Notes: generated by a model from the sequence alone, not told the origin. DNA of 64,000 nucleotides from an uncultured Thermoanaerobaculia bacterium (GCA_951813015.1 CATOTG010000008.1:496001-560000), one strand, 5' to 3'; counted from the stretch's first letter, positions 7,965 through 16,908 are shown. Program-made: numbers and translations.

Positions 7965-9801
7965 CGACCGGAGCGTACTCGATCCTCAGACCGTCGACGA
8001 TCAATGCCGGCGGTTCGGATTCGAGGTCGAACTGCACCGTGGTTTCCTGCCTGGACCGTACGCGGATCCGCTGCTCGATCCGCTCCTCGGGTCGCCATGT
8101 GGGGTTCTTGAAGACGCTGATCACGTGGGCGCCGACGGGCACCTGCAGGCGCGCGATCGGTGTCCAGCCGATCGCCTCGTCCCCGATGCGCACGAAGACG
8201 GGGCGCGCAGACTCCTCCGCCGGGGCCACGCTGAGGAAGCCGGGGCGCACCAGGGGCACGGGCGTTTCCAGCAGCCGGCCCGACGGGACCTGGGCTGAGA
8301 CCTGCTCTCGAATCTGGTAGTCGCGCGTTGCGAGTTCGAACGTGAGCACGTGGTCGACGCCGGCTTCCACTTCGAAGACGCGCCGGCGGTCGAGGACGAC
8401 AGGTTCCGCACCCGCCACCGAGACGGTGATCTCCGGGTGCCAGGCGGGCGCCAGAGCGAGGCGGCCCGTGCCACGGCGGGCGGGCGCTGCCGCATCGAAC
8501 CGGTCCGGAGGGGGCGACGGCGCGACGTCTGCCGGGGACTGGAGGTCGACGGGGGAGACGGCCTCGCCGGTCGCCGCCGGGTTGCCTGCCGGCGGGGGGC
8601 CGGAAACCGCTTCCTCCGCCGTCGCGGGCACTTCGGAACCGGCCACGGCCGGACTGCCCTTGGACCACCACAGGGTGCCGCCGAGCCAGAGCGCGGTTCC
8701 GGCTACGGCGGCGAAAGTCAGCCAGCGTCGGCGGAAAGCGGTAGCGCGAGGGCCGCCTTGATCGCCGCCGCCACCGTCTCGAGACTGGGGCGGAGTCGGG
8801 TCGCCCTTGCCGGATTTGTCGCCACGGAGCTCGACGTCGACGAGCGGGGCGTCGCCCCCGGTCGATTTCCGCACCGGGATGTGCGCGATCGGGCCGGCGC
8901 TCGAACTGTCCCGGCCGGCCGCCACGGTCGCTGAATCCCAGCTCAAGGACGCGGCGGGGGCATCGGGAACGTCTGCCGGCAGGGAGGTTTCCTCGGCGAC
9001 GCTGGCCGGGTCGCAAATGGCGGCCTCGACCGCGGCGACGCTGGCCGGGTCGCAAATCGCGGCCTCGACCGCGGCGACAACGGTCGTGAAGTTGTCGAGG
9101 CGACCGGCGGGATCGTCGCTGAGGCAACCTTCGAGGACGGGAATCAGGCGGCGCGGGAAGTTCGCGGGCAGATCGGCCAGCGGCAGGGAAGGGTTGGTCT
9201 TCAGCCTGCGGCCAGGGACCGGATTCGCGCCCGGCCGGCAGGCCGCCAGGCGATGGAGCAGAACACCGAAGGCGTACAGGTCGGTCCGCACATCGACCGC
9301 TTCGCCGCGGATGAGTTCGGGGGCGCGATACCGGAGTTCGCCGGTTGTGCGCGGATTGGCGAAGCCGCGCAGTTGAGCGGTGGCGTCGGATCGGATGGTC
9401 ACCAACCCGGGGTGCAGGTCGCCGTGAACGACGCCCAGGCCGTGTGCGTACTCGAGGGCGCGCGCGATCTGGGCCAGCCAGGCCAGGATGGTTTCTCTCT
9501 TCAGGTCCCCGGCTTGCCTGAGCTTCTCCGCCAGGGTTTCACCGTCGGCGAAAGCTTCGATGCGGCAGGAAGTGGCGCCGTCGATTCCGAAGTCGAGGAT
9601 GCGGGCGACGCCATCGTGCTCGAGCCGCTCGCTGGCGGTGGCGCGATCCAGGAATCGCGCCTGTGCGTCGGGAGTCTCGTGCGTCCAGATGTCGATCCTG
9701 GCCGAAGAGCCGTCGGTCGCGTGGCGGGCCAGCCAGGAAGCGGCGCCAGCGTGGGCTTCGAGACGGCCGACGATTTCGAAGTTGCCGATTCTCTTGCTCA
9801 T
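7945..9801 (-). CDS. Membrane-anchored serine/threonine pseudokinase with PEGA-like C-terminal domain
   Basis: About 618 residues. Residues 1-260 follow the Hanks-type kinase fold (GNFEIVGRLEA start, APE motif in YRAPELI, D-x-x-xFG helix-F region). However, the VAIK lysine position reads ARIDIW, the catalytic loop is VHGDLHPGLV in place of HRDLKPxN, and the DFG motif is RGF. ATP binding and transfer are therefore unlikely. One membrane helix (residues about 375-395) separates the cytoplasmic part from a Pro/Ala-rich linker and a PEGA-like domain (PGFLSVAP, GWTPIARLQVPVGAH). The start is ATG 9801; the longer frame to 10080 lacks homology. A sensor or scaffold of the envelope is the likely role. 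Confidence 0.8.
   Translation of the reverse strand: MSKRIGNFEIVGRLEAHAGAASWLARHATDGSSARIDIWTHETPDAQARFLDRATASERLEHDGVARILDFGIDGATSCRIEAFADGETLAEKLRQAGDLKRETILAWLAQIARALEYAHGLGVVHGDLHPGLVTIRSDATAQLRGFANPRTTGELRYRAPELIRGEAVDVRTDLYAFGVLLHRLAACRPGANPVPGRRLKTNPSLPLADLPANFPRRLIPVLEGCLSDDPAGRLDNFTTVVAAVEAAICDPASVAAVEAAICDPASVAEETSLPADVPDAPAASLSWDSATVAAGRDSSSAGPIAHIPVRKSTGGDAPLVDVELRGDKSGKGDPTPPQSRDGGGGDQGGPRATAFRRRWLTFAAVAGTALWLGGTLWWSKGSPAVAGSEVPATAEEAVSGPPPAGNPAATGEAVSPVDLQSPADVAPSPPPDRFDAAAPARRGTGRLALAPAWHPEITVSVAGAEPVVLDRRRVFEVEAGVDHVLTFELATRDYQIREQVSAQVPSGRLLETPVPLVRPGFLSVAPAEESARPVFVRIGDEAIGWTPIARLQVPVGAHVISVFKNPTWRPEERIEQRIRVRSRQETTVQFDLESEPPALIVDGLRIEYAPVDAEPGP
9001..9078. repeat. 39-bp in-frame tandem duplication inside the pseudokinase gene
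   Basis: Two 39-bp units (9001-9039 and 9040-9078) differ at one base and give a 13-residue duplication (AAICDPASVAAVE type) in the linker after the kinase-like fold. The near identity suggests a recent event. The length is a multiple of three, so the frame is kept. Confidence 0.85.
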
Positions 9802-10106
9802 GGACTTTTGCTCATGGACTAATGCGAAGAAGTTGATCGTCGGTAGCAGCCGACCATAGCACGGTTTGGGCCTAAGTTGTTGTCTTTCAGTGTGTTGTAG
9901 TCTTGTTGAGGGGGTAGCTTTCTGCCAGGGGCTGCTATCCCACCGGCGGCGCGGGTGGCGGCGGAGGAGGGGCTTCTGGTCGGCCCGGAGACCGCGGCGG
10001 CGATCGCGGCGCTCTCCTGTTTGGGCGACTCCGGTACGATCCGTCCCGGCGAGTCCGTTCTGGTCTTCGCTACCGGCCATCCGGCCAACTATCTTCAGGA
10101 GTCGCG
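9802..10106. other. Divergent intergenic region, no gene
   Basis: Separates the minus-strand pseudokinase from the plus-strand symporter and should hold both promoters. A TATGGT-like hexamer on the minus strand near 9855 lacks a convincing -35 partner. The plus-strand gene has a clear AGGAG just before its ATG. Nothing else was recognised. Confidence 0.4.
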
Positions 10107-11816
10107 ATGCCCGAGGAACTGTTCGGGAAGGTAGCGGACGGGATCAACGGGTTGCTCCGGCCGGTAGCCGGCTGGTTGGAGGGGCTGGTCTGGAACACGC
10201 CGCCCCAGGCGCCGATCCTGGCGCTGGTGCTGCTGGGAACGGGGCTCTTCGTCACCGTGCGCCTGGGCCTGATCCAGTTGCGCGGCTTCCGGCACGCCTG
10301 GGCGATCCTGGGCGGCAAGTACGACGATCCGGACGACGACGGCGACCTCGTTCACTTCCAGGCCCTGACGACCGCGCTTTCGGCGACCGTCGGCATCGGG
10401 AACATCGCCGGCGTGGCGATCGCGATCCGCATGGGCGGCCCGGGAGCGTTGTTCTGGATGTGGGTGACCGCCTTCTTCGGCATGGCGCTCAAGTTCGCCG
10501 AGTGCACCCTGGCGGTCGCCTACCGCCGTGTGCACAAGGACGGTTCCGTGTCGGGCGGTCCGATGTACTACATCGAGAAGGGGCTCGGCGAGAACTGGAA
10601 GTGGATGGCGATGCTGTTCGCCGGCCTGGCGATCATGTGCTCCTTCGGCACGGGCAACATGAACCAGGCGAACACGATGGCCGATCAGCTCGAGTCCCAG
10701 TTCGGCCTGGCGCCGGTGTGGAGCGGGCTGGTCTTCGCTTCGCTGGTCGCGCTGGTCATCATCGGCGGCATTCGCCGCATCGGCAGGGTGACCTCGATTC
10801 TGGCGCCGGGAATGGCCGTGATCTACGTCGGCAGCGCCCTGATCATTCTGCTGATGAACATCGAGAGCGTTCCCGGGAGCCTGGCCCTGATCGTCGAGCA
10901 GGCGTTCCGGCCCACCTCGATGGTCGGGGGCGCCGCCGGCTCCTTTCTGATGACGATGATGTGGGGCATTCGCCGGGGTCTGTTCAGCAACGAGGCGGGG
11001 CAGGGCAGCGCGCCCATCGCTCACGCGGCGGCCCGCACCGACGAGCCGGTGCGCGAGGGGCTGGTCGCTTCGCTCGAGCCCTTCATCGACACGCTGGTCA
11101 TCTGCACGATGACGGGTCTCGTCATCGTCACGACGGACGCCTGGCGCAACCACGCGCCGCAGAGCTTCGGGCTCGACGAGGTCGAGGGCATCCACCGCGT
11201 TCTCGGGGAGGACTCCGAGTTGCTCGCGGCGCGCGACGAGCGGTCCACGCGCGGCGGGGGCGCCGTTGACGTCGAGGGGGGTGTGGCGGGCGGCTCCTTC
11301 GTCGTGCTTCACTCGATGATCGCCGAGCCGCGGCTGGTGGACGGCGCGGGGGCGCCGTGGAGCGGCAGACTGGAGGTCGCCGGGGACGGGTCGCTGAACG
11401 CCGCGGGCGAGGCGCCCCGGATCGAGGGCGGAGCGCTGTTGACCGGAGCGCCGCTGACGGCGCGCGCTTTCAGTCTCGGTCTGCCCGGCAGCCGGGGCGA
11501 CCTGATCGTCACGCTCTCCGTGCTGCTGTTCGCCGTTTCCACCGCGATTTCGTGGTCGTACTACGGCGACCGGTCGACCGAGTACCTGTTCGGCGCCAGG
11601 GCGATTCCCGTCTATCGCTGGATCTACGTCGGCTTCTTCTTCCTGGGCTGCCTGCTGCCGCTCTCGACCGTCTGGACTTTCGGCGACGTGGCGCTGGGGT
11701 TGATGTCCTTCCCGAACCTGATTTCCCTGCTGTTGCTCTCGGGAGCGGTCGCCGGCATGACGAGGTCCTACTTCCGCCGCCAGCTCGGCAAGGGCGGTGG
11801 CGAAGGGAATGGCTGA
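10107..11816 (+). CDS. Sodium:alanine/glycine symporter (AGCS family)
   Basis: Inner-membrane Na+-coupled amino-acid carrier. The family core is complete: SATVGIGNIAGVA in the pore region, GGPGALFWMW, SGGPMYYIEKGLG, and RRGLFSNEAGQGSAPIAHAA. About ten hydrophobic helices are visible. At 569 residues it is about 100 longer than usual because of a hydrophilic insert (residues about 355-465, Gly/Ala/Glu-rich) between two late membrane helices. The start ATG is preceded by AGGAG at proper spacing. The next gene, another Na+-coupled carrier, follows 65 nt on. Na+ coupling fits the Na+-pumping NQR complex elsewhere in the window. Substrate is likely alanine or glycine but not provable here. Confidence 0.9.
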   Translation: MPEELFGKVADGINGLLRPVAGWLEGLVWNTPPQAPILALVLLGTGLFVTVRLGLIQLRGFRHAWAILGGKYDDPDDDGDLVHFQALTTALSATVGIGNIAGVAIAIRMGGPGALFWMWVTAFFGMALKFAECTLAVAYRRVHKDGSVSGGPMYYIEKGLGENWKWMAMLFAGLAIMCSFGTGNMNQANTMADQLESQFGLAPVWSGLVFASLVALVIIGGIRRIGRVTSILAPGMAVIYVGSALIILLMNIESVPGSLALIVEQAFRPTSMVGGAAGSFLMTMMWGIRRGLFSNEAGQGSAPIAHAAARTDEPVREGLVASLEPFIDTLVICTMTGLVIVTTDAWRNHAPQSFGLDEVEGIHRVLGEDSELLAARDERSTRGGGAVDVEGGVAGGSFVVLHSMIAEPRLVDGAGAPWSGRLEVAGDGSLNAAGEAPRIEGGALLTGAPLTARAFSLGLPGSRGDLIVTLSVLLFAVSTAISWSYYGDRSTEYLFGARAIPVYRWIYVGFFFLGCLLPLSTVWTFGDVALGLMSFPNLISLLLLSGAVAGMTRSYFRRQLGKGGGEGNG

Positions 11817-11881
11817 GCACCGCCTTGACCGGCGGCACGCGGCGCTGCGGTACCCGCTGGCCGGGATCGGCGGGGCAGGGA

Positions 11882-13408
11882 ATGGCTGAGCACAGCCGCG
11901 ACCGGGGCCCCTGGGCGTTTGTTGCGACCGGCCTGATCGGCGCGCCGATTCTGGCGGCGCTCGCCTGGTTCCTGATGCCCGAGGCGGTCGTCGATGCCGA
12001 CGGCCAGGTCGTCTCCGGGCTTTCCGGCGCCGGTCGCGCGGTCGCGGCGACCGGGGTTCTCATGGGCGTGTTGTGGCTGACCGAGGCACTGCCCGTGGCC
12101 GTCACCTCGTTGCTGCCGCTCGTCGCGATTCCACTTCTGACCGGTGGCGAGATCGCGATTTCCCAGGTTGCGGCACCCTATGCGAATCCGAACATCTTCC
12201 TCTTCCTGGGCGGCTTCATGATCGCCCTCTCGATGCAGACCTGGGGTCTGCACCGTCGGATGGCGCTCCACATCATCCTCCTGGTCGGCAGCCGGCCGGA
12301 CCGCCTGGTGCTCGGCTTCATGGTGGCGAGCGCTTTCCTGAGCATGTGGATCTCGAACACCGCGACGACGGTCATGATGCTGCCGATCGCCCTGTCTGTG
12401 ATCGATCTCGTGCGCCAGCGGTTGGGTCCGGACGTTGCCCCGGTCGGGAAGCCGTTTCCCTTCGCCCTGAATCTGCTGCTCGGGACGGCCTACGGCGCCT
12501 CGATCGGAGGTGTGGCGACGAAGATCGGCACCCCTCCCAACATTCAGATGATGTCCTTCGTCGAGGACACCTACGGTCGCGAGATCTCGTTCGCGCAGTG
12601 GATGCCGTTCGGTCTCCTGCTCACCGTGTCCTTTCTGCCCCTGGCCTGGCTGGTGCTCACGCGGTTCGTCTACCGCCTGCAGATCAGCGAAGTGCCCGGC
12701 GGCGCGGAGCTCATTCGCGGCGAGCTCAGGAAGCTGGGGCCGATGACGGCCCCTGAGAAGGCGGTGCTGGCGATCTTCGTTTCGGCCGCCGCGCTGTGGA
12801 CCTCCCGAACCTGGCTTGCAGGGATCGAGATCGGCGGGGCAGCGCCGCTGGCGGGACTGACGGACCCGGGCATTGCGATCGGCGCCGGCCTGTTGCTGTT
12901 CACGGTTCCGGTCCACTTCCGGCGGGGCGTGTTCCTGCTGAGCTGGAAGAAGGCGCTCGAGGCGCCGTGGGGAATCCTGCTCCTGTTCGGAGGCGGGCTC
13001 AGCCTCGCGGCTGCGGTGGTCAGTACCGGCGTGGACCGTTTCATCGGCAGCCTCCTGCTCGTGCTCGAGGGCATGCCGGTGCTCGTTCTCGTCGTCGGCG
13101 CCGCCGCCCTGCTGATCATGCTGACGGAGGTCACCAGCAATACGGCGACGACCGCGACCTTCCTGCCGATCCTGGGCGCGACTGCGGCTGCGATCAACGT
13201 CGACCCGCTGCTCCTGATCGTGCCCGCCACGCTGGCGGCGAGCTGCGCCTTCATGATGCCGGTCGCGACGCCGCCGAACGCGATCGTCTTCGGTTCCGGG
13301 GAGATCACGATTCCCCAGATGGTGCGGGCCGGACTGTGGTTGAACCTGATCGGACTGGTTCTCGTCGTGTTCTGGGTCTACGTCGCCGGCGGCCTGATCG
13401 GTCTGTAG
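11882..13408 (+). CDS. Sodium-coupled dicarboxylate/anion transporter (DASS/SLC13 family)
   Basis: About 508 residues and 11-12 membrane helices. Both halves carry the family's SNT signature (SNTATTVMMLPIAL and SNTATTATFLPIL), which bind Na+ and the substrate carboxylate, and TKIGTPPN and ATPPNAIVFG follow the respective halves. These features fit SdcS-like succinate/fumarate/malate importers. The start ATG 11882 has AGGG just upstream; the open frame continues upstream only as a shadow of the symporter. A 16-base string around the start (gggaatggctgagcac) also occurs 73 nt upstream at the end of the symporter gene. Confidence 0.92.
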   Translation: MAEHSRDRGPWAFVATGLIGAPILAALAWFLMPEAVVDADGQVVSGLSGAGRAVAATGVLMGVLWLTEALPVAVTSLLPLVAIPLLTGGEIAISQVAAPYANPNIFLFLGGFMIALSMQTWGLHRRMALHIILLVGSRPDRLVLGFMVASAFLSMWISNTATTVMMLPIALSVIDLVRQRLGPDVAPVGKPFPFALNLLLGTAYGASIGGVATKIGTPPNIQMMSFVEDTYGREISFAQWMPFGLLLTVSFLPLAWLVLTRFVYRLQISEVPGGAELIRGELRKLGPMTAPEKAVLAIFVSAAALWTSRTWLAGIEIGGAAPLAGLTDPGIAIGAGLLLFTVPVHFRRGVFLLSWKKALEAPWGILLLFGGGLSLAAAVVSTGVDRFIGSLLLVLEGMPVLVLVVGAAALLIMLTEVTSNTATTATFLPILGATAAAINVDPLLLIVPATLAASCAFMMPVATPPNAIVFGSGEITIPQMVRAGLWLNLIGLVLVVFWVYVAGGLIGL

Positions 13409-13727
13409 CTCCACCTCGCGGGCGAGCACGGTGGCATCCCCCATCCCCCAATTGTGGAGCGCCTTCAGCCAACAGGTCCGGCTCTTTCACGGGATCACTC
13501 CTGAACGACTTGGCCAGGTCGCCGGCAGCCGCGGCGCGGCAGGGATGAATACGTTCCCGCAACCAGCGGGGCGTGGGCAGCGCGAAAGTCATGGGGATCC
13601 GCCCGGCTCCAGCCCGAAATTCGGGGCCTCAAGGCCGCATCGTGGCAATACGCGGCGGAGCTTGGGAGAGATTCGCACTCCCCCTGCCGAGGGGGAGTGC
13701 ACCGGCGCTGCCGGGGCCGTCGAGCTG
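13409..13727. other. Intergenic region with hairpin and a segment duplicated at about 16640-16908
   Basis: Lies between the convergent DASS and LRR genes and holds no credible gene. It includes a perfect hairpin (13675-13700). From about 13560 onward it shares a patchy but colinear similarity with the stretch upstream of 16909: the strings agcggggcgt, tcaaggccgcatc and ttcgcact/gtcgcact occur in the same order. Confidence 0.55.
13675..13700 (-). terminator. Perfect 10-bp hairpin after the LRR gene
   Basis: Arms 13675-13684 and 13691-13700 are exactly complementary around a 6-nt loop. It begins 28 nt beyond the stop of the LRR gene on the minus strand. There is no T-tract on either side, so termination would not be of the textbook intrinsic type. 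Confidence 0.5.
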
Positions 13728-16292
13728 CTATTCCTCGGGTGGGCGGCGCAGGTGGGGCACGATGCCGATGAGCCTTGCAACGTCGTGCTCGAACAGCGTG
13801 CCGTCGTTCCCTTCGTCCGCGTCCACGCCGACCGGGACCGTAGCCGAGGGGCCGTTCAGCAGACCCCTGCAGACCAGCGGCGCAACGGCCGCGTTCCGCG
13901 AGCCTTCGATCCAGTACCAGCCGCCCGGCCTGACGCCCTTGAAGGAGAGCTCGCCGCGCATCGGATTCCCGACGTCGTCGGTGCAGGCGGTGCTGCTGCC
14001 GCCCCCGCGCAGCAACTGGACGACCAGGCCTTCATCGTTCGCCTGCAGCGTCTGCGTCGCGGTCCAGCCGCCGCAGGTGGTCCGAAGCTTCGCGGATTCG
14101 CCGTCGGTCGGCTTGACGACGATGCCGCCGGCGCCCCGCCAGTACGGGCTGACGTATTCGCTGCACGCGTTGGCGCCGGGCGTCGGCAGGTGCGGCACGA
14201 TGCCGATCATCTGTGCGACTTCGTGTTCGAAGAACGTGCCGTTGGCCGTCACGTCCGTCTCCACGCCGGCGGGAATCGTCGCCGCGGCGCCGCCCAGGTC
14301 GACTTCGGAGACCAGCGGCGCGACGGCGGCGTTCCGGGGGCCGTCGATCCAGTACCAGCCGCCGGGCTCGATGTCCGTGACCGACACCTCACCGCGGACG
14401 GGATTCCCGTCATCGTCCGTGCACGCGTCCCGGCGCACCAGCTGGACGATCAGGCCGTCTTCGTTGGCATACAGCGTCTCCGTCGTGCGGGCGCCCCGGC
14501 AGGACATCCGGAACTTCACGGAAAGGCCGTTGGCCGGCTTGACGACGATGCCGCCGGCGCCCCGCCAGTACGGAGCGACGAACCGGTTGGGATCAAGCGG
14601 CTCCGGTTCCGGTTCGGGATCGGGGTCCGAGTCGGGATCGGAGTCGGGATCGGAGTCGGGATCGGGGTCGGGTTCCGGGGGAGGGGGACAACTGGGTGCC
14701 GGGGCCACGTTGTTGATCGTGGCCTCGGCGACCCACTTGTAGCTCCAGAGTACGTTGACCGGGCTCTTTACTTCGCTGCCGTCGGGGGTGACGTCGACCG
14801 AGTATGACTCCGTGGCCTCCACGCTGAACGTCTCCGACCCTTCGTTGGCGCAGTCGGTGCGGGCGGCCAGCTCAATCGTCCCCGTTGTCGAGGTGAGGGA
14901 ACTGCCAATCGACCCAAGCCTCACGGTGGCCGAGGTCGTGGCGGCGTAGTCTCCGCTCGTGGCCGTGCCTTCCTCGGTGGCGTAGACCACCTCCAGAGGA
15001 GGCGCCCCGCTGATCTGGGGGAAAACCGAGTAGCTCACGTCGAAGCTCAGATCCGTCCCTTCGTCCCCCTGCGCGTCGTCGACGCCAAGACACGAGTAGA
15101 CGCTCAGGTCGCCGTTGTTCCGCCGCGTCGTCGTGGCGGACGGCAGGTTCCCCGTGAGACTCGTCTCGCACAGGGACAGATGCTGCAGGTTGGTCAGGGT
15201 GCCGAGGCTGGAGGGAATGGCGCCGGTAAAGCCGTTCGACCCGAGGAGGAGGTGCGTGATGCCCGTGGCGGCGGTCGCGTTGTTGATGTTCCCGGTCATC
15301 TTGTTGCCGCGGAGGTTGAGCACCCTCATGCCGGTGCTGGTGATGCTGGGGATGCCCCCGGTCAAGCTGTTGAAATGGGCCGAGATCTCTCGCAGATTGT
15401 TGCCGCTTGGCAGGGTCGGGATTCCCCCTGTCAACTTGTTGTCGTTGAGGCGGAGATGCTTCAGTTTCACGAGGGTGGACAGGGAGGGGATTTCCCCGGT
15501 CAGGTTGTTTCCGACGCCTCTCCCGTCGAATCGGAAGTTGTTGCCCACATTGAGACGCTCCAGCTTCACGAGGGCGGACAGGGCGGGGATCTCCCCGGTC
15601 AGGTTGTTGTCGTTGAGATCGACCCACTTCAGGGTGGTGATGCCGTTCAACGCCGGGATGCTCCCGGTCAACTTGTTCCTGCTGAGAGCGAGCTTCTCCA
15701 GCTTGACGAGTCCGGTCAACGCCGGGATTGTCCCGGTCAGATCGTTCCTGCTGAGATCCAGAACCCTCAGCTCGGTGAGGGCGCCCAAGTCCGGGATGGA
15801 CCCGGTGAAGTTGTTGCCCTGGAGGTCGAGGTGCGTCAGGTTGGTCAGATCTTTCACCCACGCCGGGAACGCCGTGGCGGCGAGATCAGGGTTGAAGCTG
15901 AACCGGAGAGTCGTGAGTGCGTCGAGGCCGCTCAGATCGGGGAGCGTTCCTCCCGTCACGCCCGTCACGTCGTAGGAAGGGCCGAGCGTGATCCGGGTGA
16001 CGCGGCTCCTGCGGGCATTCAGACCGATCGATTGCCACAGATGCATGCCCCTGTTGCGATTCCAGTTCAGGCTGTCGCCCCCCGAGAGAGTCAGCGCGGC
16101 CTTGAAGGCCAGCAGGGCGGTGCAGTCGGCAGCCAGCGAGGCCTGCTCGTCGGCGGTCCCTCCATGTATCGCTTGGGCCCCTATGACGGCTTTGTCGGTC
16201 GTCTCGCAGTCGTTCGTCTGGGCGTGGGACGCGCCGCCGAACAGGCCGAGCAACAGCGCCAGGCCGAGGACCTTGAGCACCAGACGCGGCAC
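13728..16292 (-). CDS. Secreted plant-type leucine-rich-repeat protein with Calx-beta domain and two C-terminal repeats
   Basis: 854 residues. An N-terminal signal peptide (VLKVLGLALLLGLFGGASHA) shows export. Residues about 55-105 form an LRR cap with DCTALLAFKAAL and NW, as in plant receptor-like proteins. About ten LRRs of the plant consensus (LxxLxLxxNxLTGxIP) span 110-395. Residues about 420-510 resemble a Calx-beta domain (FDVSYSVFPQ, ATEEGTATSGDYAA). A Asp/Pro/Ser/Glu repeat linker (about 545-570) may bind Ca2+. Two copies of a roughly 135-residue domain follow (573-710 and 711-854), each with YWRGAGGIVV, PGGWYWI, RNAAVAPLV and IGIVPHL. Likely an adhesion or host-interaction protein; function is inferred from domains only. 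Confidence 0.85.
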   Translation of the reverse strand: MPRLVLKVLGLALLLGLFGGASHAQTNDCETTDKAVIGAQAIHGGTADEQASLAADCTALLAFKAALTLSGGDSLNWNRNRGMHLWQSIGLNARRSRVTRITLGPSYDVTGVTGGTLPDLSGLDALTTLRFSFNPDLAATAFPAWVKDLTNLTHLDLQGNNFTGSIPDLGALTELRVLDLSRNDLTGTIPALTGLVKLEKLALSRNKLTGSIPALNGITTLKWVDLNDNNLTGEIPALSALVKLERLNVGNNFRFDGRGVGNNLTGEIPSLSTLVKLKHLRLNDNKLTGGIPTLPSGNNLREISAHFNSLTGGIPSITSTGMRVLNLRGNKMTGNINNATAATGITHLLLGSNGFTGAIPSSLGTLTNLQHLSLCETSLTGNLPSATTTRRNNGDLSVYSCLGVDDAQGDEGTDLSFDVSYSVFPQISGAPPLEVVYATEEGTATSGDYAATTSATVRLGSIGSSLTSTTGTIELAARTDCANEGSETFSVEATESYSVDVTPDGSEVKSPVNVLWSYKWVAEATINNVAPAPSCPPPPEPDPDPDSDPDSDPDSDPDPEPEPEPLDPNRFVAPYWRGAGGIVVKPANGLSVKFRMSCRGARTTETLYANEDGLIVQLVRRDACTDDDGNPVRGEVSVTDIEPGGWYWIDGPRNAAVAPLVSEVDLGGAAATIPAGVETDVTANGTFFEHEVAQMIGIVPHLPTPGANACSEYVSPYWRGAGGIVVKPTDGESAKLRTTCGGWTATQTLQANDEGLVVQLLRGGGSSTACTDDVGNPMRGELSFKGVRPGGWYWIEGSRNAAVAPLVCRGLLNGPSATVPVGVDADEGNDGTLFEHDVARLIGIVPHLRRPPEE

Positions 16293-16908
16293 GTGGGCCG
16301 ACTGCCGGGAACCGACGCTCGAGCAGCGTGAGGAGCGTCGGCGACGATCGACCCCCAGGGTAGACGATGACGAGGCCGCCGACGAGGGCGAAACACCATC
16401 CGGAGCTTGATTCGCGGGTTCTCCCCGAGGAGGCTGTAGCGCTGACGATGCGCTGCCGCTCGGGGTAACAGGCGCCGGGCTTCCCGCTGGCTTGCGCGAA
16501 GGCCGGTCGGTGCGTTCGTCGAACCCTCGCCCTCTATTCCTGCGGCGCGCTGCGGTAGCGCAATCGCACTCTAGAATTCCGGGGGGGGGGGGGGTAGTCG
16601 CCCGCAGGCCCGGCGTAGCCAGGATCAGTGCCTTTCCACAACAAGCGGGGCGTCAACTCGACTGTCATGGGAACTCTCCGTGCCAGCTCCAGATCAGGTT
16701 CTGGAGCATCAAGGCCGCATCATACCGCAGTACGCGACAGAGTCGCACTGCGTGGCGGGCCGACCCCCGGGAATCGCGCCGGGTTGCCGCGGAACGCAGG
16801 ACTTCCAGGGCATCTCCCCCCCCAGCGATCCCTCGGAGCCCCGGAGGTTCGCTGGCCGGTGTTCCCCGAGGTCCTCGGGTGGGTGGCGCAGGTGGGGCGC
16901 GATGCGGA
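16293..16908. other. 616-bp intergenic region: poly-G tract and recombination scar, no gene
   Basis: Upstream region of the LRR gene and downstream region of the arginase-family gene. It contains a run of 14 G (16581-16594). At about 16640-16908 lies a degraded copy of the sequence that follows and includes the 3' end of the LRR gene: on the minus strand the last part still reads RIAPHLRHPPED, close to the LRR protein's C-terminal IVPHLRRPPEE. No intact frame with homology was found. Confidence 0.6.
16581..16594. repeat. Homopolymer run of 14 G
   Basis: A G14 tract about 290 bp upstream of the start of the secreted LRR gene (minus strand). Long homopolymers slip during replication and can make nearby genes phase-variable; whether this one does is unknown. 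It is also the kind of site where sequencing errors occur. Confidence 0.8.

Noticed and set aside
10095..11312. Minus-strand open frame of 405 codons opposite the AGCS symporter
   Set aside because: Antisense shadow; no start signal or homology.
11804..11895. Repeated start-like string gggaatggctgagcac as a duplicated gene start
   Set aside because: Only 16 bases match, and the first copy lies in the symporter's last codons; likely minor duplication or chance.
11768..13444. Minus-strand open frame of 558 codons opposite the DASS transporter
   Set aside because: Composition (Arg, Gln, His, Asp-rich) is typical of antisense frames; the plus strand encodes a clear transporter.
16570..16594. 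Cloning-vector artefact suggested by tctagaattcc before the poly-G run
   Set aside because: The string is short and sequence on both sides is consistent with the genome; kept only as a caution for the poly-G length.
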